Below, in pieces: positions 45,844 to 54,965 of a stretch of 64,000 bases of DNA (the first letter of the stretch is position 1; each line of letters begins with the position of its first letter). The translations under genes were made by a program, and so were the position numbers. Source of the stretch: Trichocoleus sp. (GTDB taxonomy: Bacteria; Cyanobacteriota; Cyanobacteriia; Elainellales; Elainellaceae); the NCBI GenBank assembly GCA_036702865.1, contig DATNQD010000071.1, positions 233,496 through 297,495 of the forward strand, read 5' to 3'. The notes below the pieces were generated by a model. It was not told the origin of the DNA, searched no databases, and saw only the letters and a program-made list of their open reading frames with translations.

Positions 45844-47133
45844 TTATCGTTGATTCCATTCATCTGCTGCATCAGCGATCGCCTGATCAACCGTTTTTTC
45901 TTTCAGCATTGCCGCTTGCAAATTGTCATAGATTACTTTTTGCAGGGTTTTAATGTCCTTGCTGTTCGGGACTAAAACTTGAGCATCCTGCATCTGTTTC
46001 GCGCTAATTGCACGTGCCTGGTCGATCGGAGGAGCTGTAGCCGGAATACTAGTGAAATAGCTGTCTTTAAGCGCACCTACGGTTGAAGGGAGGACATTTG
46101 CTGCTTTTGCAAAAGCAAGCTGATTTTCGTTATTAGTAACAAATAGCGCAAATTTAAGGGCAGCATCGGGCTGATCAGTACTGCGGGGAATCACTAAATT
46201 CATAATGGCAACACTCTTTTTGCCCGTTGATCCGGTGAGTTGAGGCGCAGATGCCGATGCCTGAGCCACTGCCGGAGCATTGGTGGCGATCGTCTTGAGA
46301 AATTGAGGTCCAGTCGAGAGTAGTGCTGTTTCGCCCGCCTGGTACAGTTCGATCGCGCGTCGATGTCCTTGCGTCAGGGCTTCTTTCGGCAGGAGTCCCT
46401 GCTGATACAGATCGGTCCAATATTGGAAAACGGCTTTCCCTTCCGGGGCGTTAAATGCCGCCTTGCCCTGATTATCCAGCAGTGTTGCTCCCATCTGCAC
46501 AAAGGATTGCAGCACCTCACCAGAGTCTTCTGGCACAAAGGTCACGAAGAAGGCATATTTGCCCGTTTTGTCTTTTACCTGCTTTGCAACTTGCGCCAGT
46601 TCAGTGTAGGTTGCAGGTGGTTTGCTGACTCCTGCCTGCTGCAGTAAATTTTTGTTGTAAATCGTGATGCTGGTGGAGAGGTACCAGGGAATCCCGAAAC
46701 TCCTACCATCGAAGGCAGTGGCTTGCCAGATATTAGGCAAATACTGGTCTTTTTCAACAGCAGAGAGGCGATCGTCCAAATTTAGCCAGGCATTGCGTCC
46801 GGCGAGTTGTGCGGCAAAGTCGGGGTTGAGGTTCACCACATCTGGCGCAGTTCCGGCAGAGACAGCCGTAAGAATTTTGCTTTGCATGTCTGCCCAAGGC
46901 ACATCGACCCAACGCACTTTTGTCCCCGGATTTTCCTGCTCAAAGCTGGCAATGAGTTGATTGAAATAGTCCGTAAACTGAGGCTGAAGCTGCATTGTCC
47001 AAAACTCAACTTCACCCGTTCCAGAGGCTGCTCCGGACTTCGAGGGGCTGGGCGTACAGCTACTCACCACCCAACTCAGCAGCAAACCTAACAGGGCAAA
47101 GACACCTACGGTTTTCCAGCTTTTTGTCCTCAT
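45844..47133 (-). CDS. Sugar ABC transporter substrate-binding lipoprotein
   Basis: 429 residues, family 1 (MalE-like) solute binding protein. The N-terminus KTVGVFALLGLLLSWVVSSC carries a lipobox, so the mature protein would be anchored by its Cys in the plasma membrane facing the periplasm. Typical blocks: VEFWTMQLQP, WVDVPWADMQSKIL, APDVVNLNPDF, NAWLNLDDRL, GIPWYLSTSI and the C-terminal IYDNLQAAMLKEKTVDQAIADAADEWNQ. No permease or ATPase genes are adjacent; the MalG-type permease at 14723-15559 is a possible partner. It is followed by the long 843-bp spacer. Confidence 0.93.
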   Translation of the reverse strand: MRTKSWKTVGVFALLGLLLSWVVSSCTPSPSKSGAASGTGEVEFWTMQLQPQFTDYFNQLIASFEQENPGTKVRWVDVPWADMQSKILTAVSAGTAPDVVNLNPDFAAQLAGRNAWLNLDDRLSAVEKDQYLPNIWQATAFDGRSFGIPWYLSTSITIYNKNLLQQAGVSKPPATYTELAQVAKQVKDKTGKYAFFVTFVPEDSGEVLQSFVQMGATLLDNQGKAAFNAPEGKAVFQYWTDLYQQGLLPKEALTQGHRRAIELYQAGETALLSTGPQFLKTIATNAPAVAQASASAPQLTGSTGKKSVAIMNLVIPRSTDQPDAALKFALFVTNNENQLAFAKAANVLPSTVGALKDSYFTSIPATAPPIDQARAISAKQMQDAQVLVPNSKDIKTLQKVIYDNLQAAMLKEKTVDQAIADAADEWNQR

Positions 47134-47285
47134 GCTCAGACTCCCATTCAGTTCACTTCCAACTACCTACTTTACCGAAGCAAGTGAACTGCCTGCTGAA
47201 CTACGTCGCTGCAAAATTCAGCCAAAGCAAGCTGCTCAAATCTCCCAAACAAAAAAGCCCGCCACTAAGACGGACTTTCTTACGA

Positions 47286-47359
47286 TCGGAGCGGTGGGAT
47301 TTGAACCCACGACCCCTACTACCCCAAAGTAGTGCGCTACCAAGCTGCGCTACGCCCCG
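47286..47359 (-). tRNA. tRNA-Pro (UGG)
   Basis: A 74-nt tRNA. The acceptor CGGGGCG pairs with CGCTCCG (one G-U), discriminator A. The anticodon stem CTACT/AGTAG encloses loop TTTGGGG, giving anticodon TGG. D-arm GCGCAGCTTGGTAGCGC and T-arm GTGGGTTCAAATCCCAC are present. CCA is not encoded. Confidence 0.96.
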
Positions 47360-47742
47360 AGATCATTCACTTAGGTTGACCGATCGTCATGCTGCGATCG
47401 AGCGCTTTAGGTTTCCAGCAACAATTGGGGTTTACTGGTTTCGTTCACGCCTCGCTCATTCTACCTGAAAGGGTGACGCACTGGGACAAAATTTTGCAGG
47501 GGTAGGTTGTCGGGAACAGGAGACAGATTAAAATGGTGTGCCGATTGAAATGGTGAAGAGATTTGCACCCAGAGTTGATTTGACCAGAAGTTGAGGATTT
47601 CTGACTGCCCTAATTTTTTAGAAAACACAACTTTTTAGAAAACACAAAGAATGGGGGAAAATAGCGAGAGACTAAACCACCCTTGAATGAATTCCCGATT
47701 CTCTCTCACTCATCCCTACTACCTGTCAACCCGTTCCTCCCC
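47360..47742 (+). other. Intergenic region before DppC-like gene
   Basis: No gene seen. A 17-bp period direct repeat, TTTTTAGAAAACACAA at 47615-47630 and 47632-47647, lies about 95 bp upstream of the permease start. Another imperfect pair, GATTAAAATGGTG and GATTGAAATGGTG, is around 47530-47555. Confidence 0.5.
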
Positions 47743-48624
47743 ATGAGCTTGACCAAATTCCGTTTCCCTGGCTTGCATCTCTTCGCACAATATCCGCGAC
47801 TTTCGATTCAGCTCATGGCGATCGGCAGCGTTATTACCTTAATCTTCATCCTGGCTGCGCTGTTTGCGCCACTGCTGCAAGCTTGGGGAATTTTGCAGAA
47901 CCCAATGGAAGGACTGGCAAATCCGATTCATCAGCCCCCCTCGGCAACGCACTGGTTTGGAACATCGCGGCAGGGGTATGACGTGTTTTCGCGAACAGTA
48001 TTTGGGACTCAGGCAGCCTTGCAGGTAGTAGTGTTAGCAACCGTACTCAGTTTGTTGATTGGGGTGCCTCTGGGCATGGTTAGCGGCTATTTGGGGGGAT
48101 GGCTCGATCGCACGCTCCTTTTCCTGATGGATACGATCTATACGCTGCCGGGTTTGTTGCTCTCGGTGACGTTGGCATTCGTGGTGGGTCGGGGCGTGTG
48201 GAATGCTGCCATTGCCCTCAGTATTGCCTATATACCGCAATATTATCGGGTGGTACGAAATCATACGGTTAGCATCAAGACAGAACTGTTTATTGAAGCA
48301 GCGCGATCGATGGGGGCTTCCACCTGGCGCGTTTTAACTCGCTATTTGTTTCTAAATGTGATTCAAAGTGTTCCCGTTCTGTTCACGCTCAACGCCGCTG
48401 ATGCTGTGCTGATTCTAGGAGGTTTGGGTTTTCTGGGGTTAGGTCTGCCCGAAAATACGCCGGAATGGGGCAGTGATTTACAGCAGGCACTCGATGCACT
48501 ACCCACAGGAATCTGGTGGACAGCTCTGTTTCCTGGTCTGGCATTAACGCTGCTCGTCGTTGGCTTATCGCTGGTGGGCGAAGGCTTAAATGAGTTGATT
48601 GATCCCCGATCGCGGGAAGGATAG
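47743..48624 (+). CDS. Peptide/nickel ABC transporter permease, DppC type
   Basis: 293 residues from ATG 47743; the frame opens at TTG 47683, but those residues are not family-like. Six membrane segments by eye. The EAA loop is EAARSMGASTWRVLTRYLFLNV, and the N-terminal HWFGTSRQGYDVFSRTVFGTQ block is typical of DppC/OppC. The first permease, ATPases and binding protein are not adjacent. The next gene, a ROK kinase, follows with 10 bp between stop and start. Confidence 0.93.
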   Translation: MSLTKFRFPGLHLFAQYPRLSIQLMAIGSVITLIFILAALFAPLLQAWGILQNPMEGLANPIHQPPSATHWFGTSRQGYDVFSRTVFGTQAALQVVVLATVLSLLIGVPLGMVSGYLGGWLDRTLLFLMDTIYTLPGLLLSVTLAFVVGRGVWNAAIALSIAYIPQYYRVVRNHTVSIKTELFIEAARSMGASTWRVLTRYLFLNVIQSVPVLFTLNAADAVLILGGLGFLGLGLPENTPEWGSDLQQALDALPTGIWWTALFPGLALTLLVVGLSLVGEGLNELIDPRSREG

Positions 48625-48634
48625 GCTGAAACCA

Positions 48635-49546
48635 ATGGATAAGCTCAACATGGCAACAGTAATTGGTATTGACTTGGGCGGAACTGCGATTAAGCTCGGC
48701 AAATTCGATGCAGAGGGCAACTGTTTGCAGTCTCTCACTGTTCCTACGCCTCAACCCGCGAAGCCAGAAGCAGTCTTAGCAGCAATGGTGGCAGCGATTG
48801 AGCAGCTTGATCCCTCGCAAACGGTGGCGATCGGGGTGGGCACACCAGGACCCGCTGATGTAGATGGACGGATTGCGAAGATTGCCATTAATTTAGAGGG
48901 CTGGCGCGATATTCCGCTCGCAGATTGGTTAGAAGCGAAAACAGGCAAGCCGACGATTCTGGCAAATGACGCAAACTGTGCTGGGCTGGGAGAATATTGG
49001 CTGGGTGCCGGGAAACGCTTTGAGCAAATGATTTTGCTGACGTTGGGTACAGGAGTCGGCGGCGCAGTGATTCTAGATGGCAAGCTGTTTGTGGGTCATA
49101 ATGGCACAGCCGGAGAGCTAGGGCTGATTACGCTCAACCCCGATGGACCTGACTGCAATAGCGGCAATCGTGGCTCTCTGGAACAATATGCTTCAATTCG
49201 GGCAATCCGCAGACGGACAGGGTTGGAACCGGACGAACTGGGGGCAAAGGCAAAAGCAGGAGATGCAGCAGCGATCGAGTTTTGGCAGCAGTATGGGCGC
49301 GACTTGGGTGCAGGACTAGCCAGCTTAATTTATGTGCTCACGCCTCAAGCTGTCATCATTGGTGGCGGAGTCAGCGCCAGCGCCGAATTTTTCTTTCCGT
49401 CTGTCTTAAAGGAAATTGAGCAGCGCGTTTTGCCCACCTCTCGATTAGATTTACAGCTTTTAGCGGCAGAATTGGGCAATCAAGCAGGAATTGCGGGTGC
49501 AGCGAAGCTGGCATGGCAGAAATTTTATTCGACTCAATCAATTTAA
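48635..49546 (+). CDS. ROK family sugar kinase (glucokinase-like)
   Basis: 303 residues from ATG 48635; ATG 48650 is possible. Nucleotide-binding VIGIDLGGTAIKLGKFD leads, then GVGTPGPADVDGRI, ILANDANCAGLGEYWLGAG, LTLGTGVGGAVILDGKL and GHNGTAGELGLITL. The zinc region is DCNSGNRGSLEQYAS: Cys ligands of the usual CxCGxxGCLE are mostly replaced, which also occurs in other cyanobacterial ROK kinases. It should phosphorylate glucose or a similar sugar with ATP. The preceding permease gene may be co-transcribed. Confidence 0.9.
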   Translation: MDKLNMATVIGIDLGGTAIKLGKFDAEGNCLQSLTVPTPQPAKPEAVLAAMVAAIEQLDPSQTVAIGVGTPGPADVDGRIAKIAINLEGWRDIPLADWLEAKTGKPTILANDANCAGLGEYWLGAGKRFEQMILLTLGTGVGGAVILDGKLFVGHNGTAGELGLITLNPDGPDCNSGNRGSLEQYASIRAIRRRTGLEPDELGAKAKAGDAAAIEFWQQYGRDLGAGLASLIYVLTPQAVIIGGGVSASAEFFFPSVLKEIEQRVLPTSRLDLQLLAAELGNQAGIAGAAKLAWQKFYSTQSI

Positions 49547-49656
49547 TTTTTGTGATCAGGGTGGGTTGTCAAAACGCGATCGAACGGTAACGTTGATTAG
49601 TAGGACATCAGCCAAACTCTAATCGAAATACTGAATCGAAATACTGAGCCTCCTGA

Positions 49657-51183
49657 ATGTTAAATCCGAATGCAACCCCAAAAGCAGATATTCTCGTCAT
49701 CGATGACACTCTAGAAAACTTAAATCTGCTGTCTGCCATGTTGACCCAACAGGGCTATAAGGTGCGAAGTGTTACCAAAGGCTCAACTGGAGTGCGAGGC
49801 GCACAAACTGTTTCACCTGACCTGATTCTGCTGGATGTCAATATGCCAGAGATGAATGGATATGAGGTTTGTCAGCAGTTAAAAGCAGACGATCGCACCC
49901 GCGATATTCCTGTGATTTTTATTAGTGCATTGGACGATGTTTTAGATAAAGTCAAAGCGTTTCAGGTGGGCGGTGTTGACTACGTGACCAAGCCCTTTCA
50001 GGTTGAAGAAGTATTAGCAAGAATTGAAACCCACCTAACCATTCGTCACCTTCAGCAACAGCTGCAAACTCAGAACAGTCAGCTTCAGCAGCAAGTTCGA
50101 GAGCGTGAACGAGCCGAAGAAAAATTTGCCAAATCATTTCGATCGAGCCCTCATCCGATCGCCATTACAACCGTATCTGAAGGACGATTTTTAGATGTCA
50201 ACCCCGGCTTTTTGAGAATGAGCGGGTACAAACGGGAAGAAGTGATTGACCACACCATCGAGGAACTAAAGTTATGTTTTGATAAGAGTTACGATGAAGC
50301 AATCCAGAAACTAGCGGATATTGGAGTTTTCCACAATCAAGAATGTGAATTTCGCAGAAAATCGGGTGAAACCAGAACAGTTTTGTTATCGGTTGAGTTA
50401 ATTGACCTGGCAGGAATTCCTTGCACGCTGCACATTATCAATGACATTACTGAACGCAAACGACTGGAAAACGAATTTATTTCGCTCGTTAGTCATGAGC
50501 TACGAACTCCCCTCACATCACTGCTAGGTGCGCTCGATCTCCTCTCAGCTGGACAGTTGGGCGACCTGACCGATCGCGGCAAGCGAGTCCTCAGCATTGC
50601 CAACACCAACACCGAACGCCTGATTCGTCTGGTTAATGACATTCTCGATCTGGAGCGCATGAAGTCGGGCACAATCTCGATGCAAAAACGGTTGTGCAAT
50701 CTCTCAAAGCTGATGGTTCAAGCCACCGAAGCAATGCAAACCCTGGCAGACCAGGCACAGATCACGCTTACCACCCAACCGCTTGATCTCAAACTTCAAG
50801 TAGACTGCGATCGGTTTCTGCAAACCCTCACCAACCTTCTGAGCAACGCCATCAAATTCTCGCCTGCCGGAAGTACAGTCTGGCTCAACGCCGAACAAGT
50901 CGATCGCCGATCCCCCTTCTCCGCACTCGATACGCCCACACTCCTGATCACTGTAAAAGATCAAGGACGCGGCATTCCTGCCGATAAGCTGCAAGTTATC
51001 TTTGAGCGATTTCAGCAGGTAGATGCATCCGACTCCCGCGACAAAGGTGGTACAGGACTGGGCTTAGCAATTTGCCGCAACATCATAGAGCAACATGGCG
51101 GCAAGATCTGGGCAGAAAGCAAGCTTGGCGAGGGCAGCACCTTCTACCTCACCCTCCCCCTGCCCCACGCCTGGGATGTGTAA
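49657..51183 (+). CDS. REC-PAS sensor histidine kinase
   Basis: 508 residues. A receiver domain comes first (D60, LILLDVNMPEMNG), followed by a coiled coil (HLQQQLQTQNSQLQQQVRERERAE), a PAS domain (about 150-265), HisKA with SLVSHELRTPLTS (H280) and HATPase (LLSNAIKFS, GTGLGLAICRNII). The receiver at the N-terminus is similar in layout to the kinase at 39474. The single-domain regulator encoded at 51372 is the next gene and could be its output. Confidence 0.94.
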   Translation: MLNPNATPKADILVIDDTLENLNLLSAMLTQQGYKVRSVTKGSTGVRGAQTVSPDLILLDVNMPEMNGYEVCQQLKADDRTRDIPVIFISALDDVLDKVKAFQVGGVDYVTKPFQVEEVLARIETHLTIRHLQQQLQTQNSQLQQQVRERERAEEKFAKSFRSSPHPIAITTVSEGRFLDVNPGFLRMSGYKREEVIDHTIEELKLCFDKSYDEAIQKLADIGVFHNQECEFRRKSGETRTVLLSVELIDLAGIPCTLHIINDITERKRLENEFISLVSHELRTPLTSLLGALDLLSAGQLGDLTDRGKRVLSIANTNTERLIRLVNDILDLERMKSGTISMQKRLCNLSKLMVQATEAMQTLADQAQITLTTQPLDLKLQVDCDRFLQTLTNLLSNAIKFSPAGSTVWLNAEQVDRRSPFSALDTPTLLITVKDQGRGIPADKLQVIFERFQQVDASDSRDKGGTGLGLAICRNIIEQHGGKIWAESKLGEGSTFYLTLPLPHAWDV

Positions 51184-51371
51184 AACCTTCTAGTCCTTAT
51201 AACTTGCTTGGTCACGCTCCCCCAATCCCCATCAAAAAAAGGAACTGTAGACTGTTGGACTCCCTTTTTTCAGAAAAATTATCTCATCCCCTGAATCTCC
51301 TCCCTCTCTACCCCCCCTCTTCTCGACTTCTTCCCATTCACCTGATAGGGTGATGACAGATCGCAGAGGAA

Positions 51372-51752
51372 ATGGATATGAACCGAACAGTGCTGATTGT
51401 AGATGACGAAGAAGATGTGCGAGCAGTTGCCCAACTTGGGTTAGAAATGGGGGCAGGTTGGCAGGTAACGACAGCAAGTTCCGGGCAGGAAGCATTACAT
51501 TTGGCAGCAAACCAGAAACCAGACGTCATTCTGCTTGATATGATGATGCCGGACATGGATGGACGAACCACCTTGCAATACCTGAAGCGCGATCCTGCTA
51601 CACAAGCAATTCCCGTGATTTTAATGACAGCAAAGGTGCGATCGAATAATCCTGATGGATTTGATAGATCAGAAGCGGCAGCAGTCTTCGCAAAACCCTT
51701 TCGTCCCTTGCAACTTGCGACCCAGATCAGTGAGACATTGGGCTGGAAGTAA
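51372..51752 (+). CDS. Single-domain response regulator
   Basis: 126 residues, only a receiver. The acid pocket is LIVDDEEDV; the phosphoacceptor is D56 in VILLDMMMPDMDG; the Thr is in ILMTAKVRS; and the conserved Lys is in VFAKPFRPLQL. No output domain, so it acts as a phosphate shuttle or by protein contact. It lies 188 bp after the kinase and 50 bp before the TraX-like gene. The ATG at 51372 has AGAGGAA upstream. Confidence 0.93.
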   Translation: MDMNRTVLIVDDEEDVRAVAQLGLEMGAGWQVTTASSGQEALHLAANQKPDVILLDMMMPDMDGRTTLQYLKRDPATQAIPVILMTAKVRSNNPDGFDRSEAAAVFAKPFRPLQLATQISETLGWK

Positions 51753-51802
51753 CGTTAGGCTAAAAACGTTGTCTTTTGCTGTCTCAGGTCAGCAGGCTTG
51801 GA

Positions 51803-52459
51803 ATGGAGCGATCGCTCGATAATTATCAGATTAAAATCCTGGCTGCCTTGTTCATGGTGATTGATCACGTTGGGGCAATTTTCTTCCCCAATTTAGAGAT
51901 CCTTCGATTCATTGGGCGGTTTAGCTTTCCGCTCTTCGGCTGGCTTCTGGTTCAAGGCGAGGCACATACGCGCGATGTTTGGCTTTATTTATTTCGGCTT
52001 GTCTTATTAGGCGTTATCTCTCAGCCGCTCTATTTGCTCAACTTCCAAGGCGTTGCTGACTACAATATTTTGTTCTCTTTAGCGATCGGGCTACTCTGTT
52101 TGAGAGCCACAAGGATGCAGCCGATCGTCGCTGTTTTTGCCTGGGTAGTCGGAGTCGTCCTGGCACAAAAGCTCAATGTTGACTATGGTGGCTACGGCAT
52201 CGCGATGATTGCTCTGATCGGGCAATTCAAGCCAACCGGATTATGGTGGACAAGTTGGCTGCTGCTGCACGTCATTACCCTGGCGATTTCTCCCAACCTT
52301 GGGATTTCTCAAGCGCCTGTTTTGTGTGCCCCAATCTTTTTTCTAATTGCAACGCAAGAACGGGGCAAACGTGCCAAATGGTTTTATTTGTTTTATCCAG
52401 GGCATCTATTGATCCTGCTGCTGCTTCAGTTCCTGGTGGGAATGCGATCGAGCCTGTAA
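51803..52459 (+). CDS. TraX family membrane protein
   Basis: 218 residues from ATG 51803 (a TTG 27 bp upstream is less likely). It has about seven hydrophobic helices. The family signature is clear: IKILAALFMVIDHVGAIFFPN near the start, RFSFPLFGWLLVQGEAHTRD, and the end KWFYLFYPGHLLILLLLQF. F-plasmid TraX acetylates pilin; chromosomal relatives are presumed membrane acyltransferases. No conjugation genes are here. It follows the regulator gene by 50 bp. Confidence 0.9.
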   Translation: MERSLDNYQIKILAALFMVIDHVGAIFFPNLEILRFIGRFSFPLFGWLLVQGEAHTRDVWLYLFRLVLLGVISQPLYLLNFQGVADYNILFSLAIGLLCLRATRMQPIVAVFAWVVGVVLAQKLNVDYGGYGIAMIALIGQFKPTGLWWTSWLLLHVITLAISPNLGISQAPVLCAPIFFLIATQERGKRAKWFYLFYPGHLLILLLLQFLVGMRSSL

Positions 52460-52605
52460 AAAGTGCAGATGTCTTCTTGGAACTACTCGATCAGGTAACA
52501 ATCCTTCTATCCCAACTAGCAGTCAGAGACAGATCGAGTCCCGTCCTAACAAAACTCAGAGAATGCTTTCAAGGTAAGAAGACTCACCCAATCTGCTTCT
52601 TACCC

Positions 52606-52651
52606 CAAAAGAACAAAACAAATTCCTCCCAAACATGATGTCCAGGAGGAA
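52606..52651 (-). terminator. Probable terminator after petG
   Basis: On the minus strand TTCCTCC and GGAGGAA (arms at 52645-52651 and 52623-52629) are separated by 15 bases and followed by a T-rich stretch (TTTGTTTTGTTCTTTTGG). It lies about 45 bp past the petG stop. The long loop makes it only moderately convincing. Confidence 0.45.
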
Positions 52652-52693
52652 ATGGCAGCAAAAAAAGGAGTTGAAGTCCAGTACACTCAATTC

Positions 52694-52807
52694 CTAAAGG
52701 TTAAGTTGATTACCCCGCTTGTATTGTAGGTAAGCCGCTACAAACAGCCCTGCAAGGGTTACAGGAATCAACCCAAGAACAATTCCAGAAAGCAAAGGTT
52801 CTACCAC
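52694..52807 (-). CDS. petG: Cytochrome b6-f complex subunit 5
   Basis: A 37-residue protein starting at GTG 52807 with AGGAG eight bases upstream. Its sequence begins [20 protein letters not shown] and continues through one membrane helix to YKRGNQLNL, an almost canonical PetG. It is a small subunit needed for assembly and stability of the thylakoid cytochrome b6-f complex. It is divergent from the cytochrome c gene at 53141. Confidence 0.97.
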   Translation of the reverse strand: MVEPLLSGIVLGLIPVTLAGLFVAAYLQYKRGNQLNL

Positions 52808-53140
52808 AGCATCATCTCCTAACCTCGTTTAGATCTTACCAAATTGGAAGACCGTATCTGAGTCTTAATGGTTTTTAGTCTTTTATCATAATCCCTGAAG
52901 AGAGGACAATTTGGGAATATGGTATGTAGAATTAAAGCAGAAGGTTTGAAACCTGTGTCATATCGAGGGTTGAGCCTTCTAGGGAAGAAATTGCCTCACC
53001 TCTGCAAATCTTTCATTCCCTGAAATGGACTTAGAAATATTAAATTATGCTTAGCTATTCCATGAAGTAAGATAAATTCCTAAAATATATTCTTAGTTTG
53101 ATTTAAGTTTAGTTCTCATTTACCCCAGCCCTGCCCGACT
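52808..53140 (+). other. petG/cytM divergent promoter region
   Basis: 333 bp, A+T-rich near the right gene. On the petG side a TATGATAAA element could be a -10. I see no other gene. Confidence 0.5.
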
Positions 53141-53536
53141 TTGACACAAGAGCTTTTGGATAAACCGCTCCCGACGACCACACCTGACACTTCCATTCAA
53201 AGAACTGTCTTGACGATTCTGGCAGTTCTCATGGTGGCGGCTCTTGCTGTGTTATCCGTCTATCAGTTTCGTCACTCTGACCCCTACGTGCGGAACGTTT
53301 TGTCGCTTCCAGGTGATGTATCACGCGGGGAGGTAATGTTCCAGATGAACTGTTCCGGCTGTCATGGCATTGATGCAAATGGGCATGTGGGGCCGAGCTT
53401 ACATCGCGTTGCTTCGCGCAAATCCCGCATTGGCCTCATTCATCAGGTTACAAGTGGCTCAACCCCCCCTATGCCGCAGTTTCAACCCATGCCTCAAGAT
53501 ATGGCAGATCTATTGAAATACCTTGAAACCTTGTAG
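53141..53536 (+). CDS. cytM: Membrane-anchored cytochrome c, CytM type
   Basis: 131 residues starting at TTG 53141. One membrane helix (about 24-42) anchors it. The heme site is C71-SG-C74-H75, and the likely axial ligand is M111 in TPPMPQFQ. GDVSRGEVMFQMNCSGCHG, VGPSLHRVASRKSRIG and the end DLLKYLETL match CytM of cyanobacteria from memory. CytM affects photosynthetic and respiratory electron flow. It lies beside petG, also an electron-transport gene. Confidence 0.93.
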   Translation: MTQELLDKPLPTTTPDTSIQRTVLTILAVLMVAALAVLSVYQFRHSDPYVRNVLSLPGDVSRGEVMFQMNCSGCHGIDANGHVGPSLHRVASRKSRIGLIHQVTSGSTPPMPQFQPMPQDMADLLKYLETL

Positions 53537-53538
53537 GC

Positions 53539-54390
53539 TCATTTGTTCAGTTGACCATAAATTGAGCCAAGAAAAGGGTCAGACGGTTCCGCTTCACCAG
53601 GACTAGTCTCATCTACTTCGCCGGGAGTTCCGAACGATTGCGCCCAATAGGTGTGATACTTCACCCTACCCGGATCTGCTGCAAGAAAGAAATAGCCGAT
53701 GCCAATTTCCTGGACTTGCCATGCCAACAAATTGGCACGATGTCCCGGGCTCCGAATCCAACCCCGAACCGCACTCTCTGGAGTTTGATGCCCGGCGGCT
53801 AGATTTTCTGCTGCATCTGAATAGCGATAGCCTGCATTCCGAATGCGATCCCAGGGGGAAGAGCCATCCGCTCCTCGATGACTAAAAACATCCTCCAGTG
53901 CCATTTGTTTCGCATAGGTCTGGGCAGCGCGAGTCAATTGTGTGTTTATTCCAAGAGCGGGCAATCCATGCTGCTGTCGGAAGGCATTGGTGAGTTGCAC
54001 CACTTGATAGGCAAGGCTCGTTTGACTGGTTGGTTTAGCCGTAATCAGCAGGCTGTAGTTTGTTGTGCCCTGATCCGACGACAGAATTCTGAGATAGTAA
54101 CTTCCTGACGTCATTCCCTCCAGATCGATCGTCTCCCGATTGGTACCCGCCTCCCTGGAACTGGCGATCGTCTCACCGGGATCAAACATGCCGTTCCGAT
54201 TGCGGTCTTGTAGCACTTCAACATCCGCATCCGCAGCTAACCCACGCAATTGCAGATTGAATTGACTTCGCTGTTTTAGCCGAAACTGATACATGATTGG
54301 GGCACTGTCTAACTTGCCCTGATAGATTGTTGCTTTTGGACGAATGGCGATCGAGGTTGCATCACTGAGACGAGTTGTGAAAGGTTGCAT
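53539..54390 (-). CDS. PPC-CAP domain protein, paralog of 32095 gene
   Basis: 283 residues from ATG 54390; the frame is open 24 codons earlier. A PPC-like domain (RLSDATSIAIRPKATIYQG to GSYYLRILSSDQGTTNYSL) with an EF-like DRNRNGMFDPGE is followed by a CAP domain: VVQLTNAFRQQHGLPAL, VFSHRGADGSSPWDRI, AENLAAGHQTPE and SPGHRANLLAWQVQEIGIGYF. The same two modules as the 32095 gene product, with an extra acidic tail ending SIYGQLNK. No Sec signal is evident. It is convergent with cytM (2 bp apart). Confidence 0.88.
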   Translation of the reverse strand: MQPFTTRLSDATSIAIRPKATIYQGKLDSAPIMYQFRLKQRSQFNLQLRGLAADADVEVLQDRNRNGMFDPGETIASSREAGTNRETIDLEGMTSGSYYLRILSSDQGTTNYSLLITAKPTSQTSLAYQVVQLTNAFRQQHGLPALGINTQLTRAAQTYAKQMALEDVFSHRGADGSSPWDRIRNAGYRYSDAAENLAAGHQTPESAVRGWIRSPGHRANLLAWQVQEIGIGYFFLAADPGRVKYHTYWAQSFGTPGEVDETSPGEAEPSDPFLGSIYGQLNK

Positions 54391-54648
54391 TTGGTATTTC
54401 TGAGAGACCGTGATGATAAAGGCTGACAGACAATGCTCTGAATCTAGAAGATACAGTGGCACTGCTCATCGATAGAGTAGCTTCAAAGCCTGTCTGAGCT
54501 TAGTATGCCAAGCCTCGATCGCTAAATGATCAGGGTTACAGCGTTTGTCTCAAGCCGTTAAAACATCTCGATCAGGCAAATCCTCGTCGTTTTATTGCTT
54601 ACTTCCTGACTCCTATCTCCTGTTCTCTAGCCGGAAGGATCTTGCCAT

Positions 54649-54676
54649 AAAAAAAGCCCTTGCTAAAGCAAAGGGC
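54649..54676 (-). terminator. Strong terminator for a minus-strand small transcript
   Basis: On the minus strand GCCCTTTGCT and AGCAAGGGC form a long stem with one bulge, followed by TTTTTTT. It lies about 45 bp past the stop of the Cys-rich small ORF (54720-54884), supporting that ORF or a small RNA as a real transcript. Confidence 0.85.
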
Positions 54677-54719
54677 ATGAACGGATCTCAATGAACTGAG
54701 TTTGATCTTGCCAGATCGC

Positions 54720-54884
54720 TTACTTGCAAGAGTTTTCAATCGGGCAGGTTTTCGCAGTGGTCGATCGAAGCTTTGGCAGAATGCGCGGTTTGTAGCAATT
54801 TTGGAGACAAATTGCAGGACAGTTTTGCAAAGTGGCTCTTTCGGTTGAAGTTGGTGATGGGGACAGGAAGTCGGAGCAACCCAT
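54720..54884 (-). CDS. Cys-rich 54-residue small protein, unknown
   Basis: ATG at 54884 to TAA at 54720. The product has six cysteines (C3, C22, C26, C30, C47, C53); the middle ones are spaced CxxxCxxxC (NCPAICLQNCYKPR). It is basic between residues 32 and 46. The ORF is below usual length cut-offs. A longer overlapping frame on the same strand (54599-54958) reads through the terminator, so this shorter frame is preferred. It is divergent from lexA and shares the upstream region that holds a LexA-box-like site. The ribosome binding site is weak (GAAGCAAAG). It could be metal-binding; no family recognised. Confidence 0.5.
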   Translation of the reverse strand: MGCSDFLSPSPTSTERATLQNCPAICLQNCYKPRILPKLRSTTAKTCPIENSCK

Positions 54885-54965
54885 TTGCTTTGCTTCAAAT
54901 TAGAGCGGTGAAACATGACTTGATTAAAGTCTGCTGGAAAGACTAGACAACTTCGCACAATTAAT

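Noticed and set aside
51803..52459. TraX as evidence for a conjugative element
   Set aside because: No other transfer genes or integrase are nearby, and chromosomal TraX-like genes are common.
54599..54958. 119-codon minus-strand frame next to lexA
   Set aside because: It runs through the strong terminator at 54649-54676 and has odd composition. The 54-codon frame that ends before the terminator is more credible.
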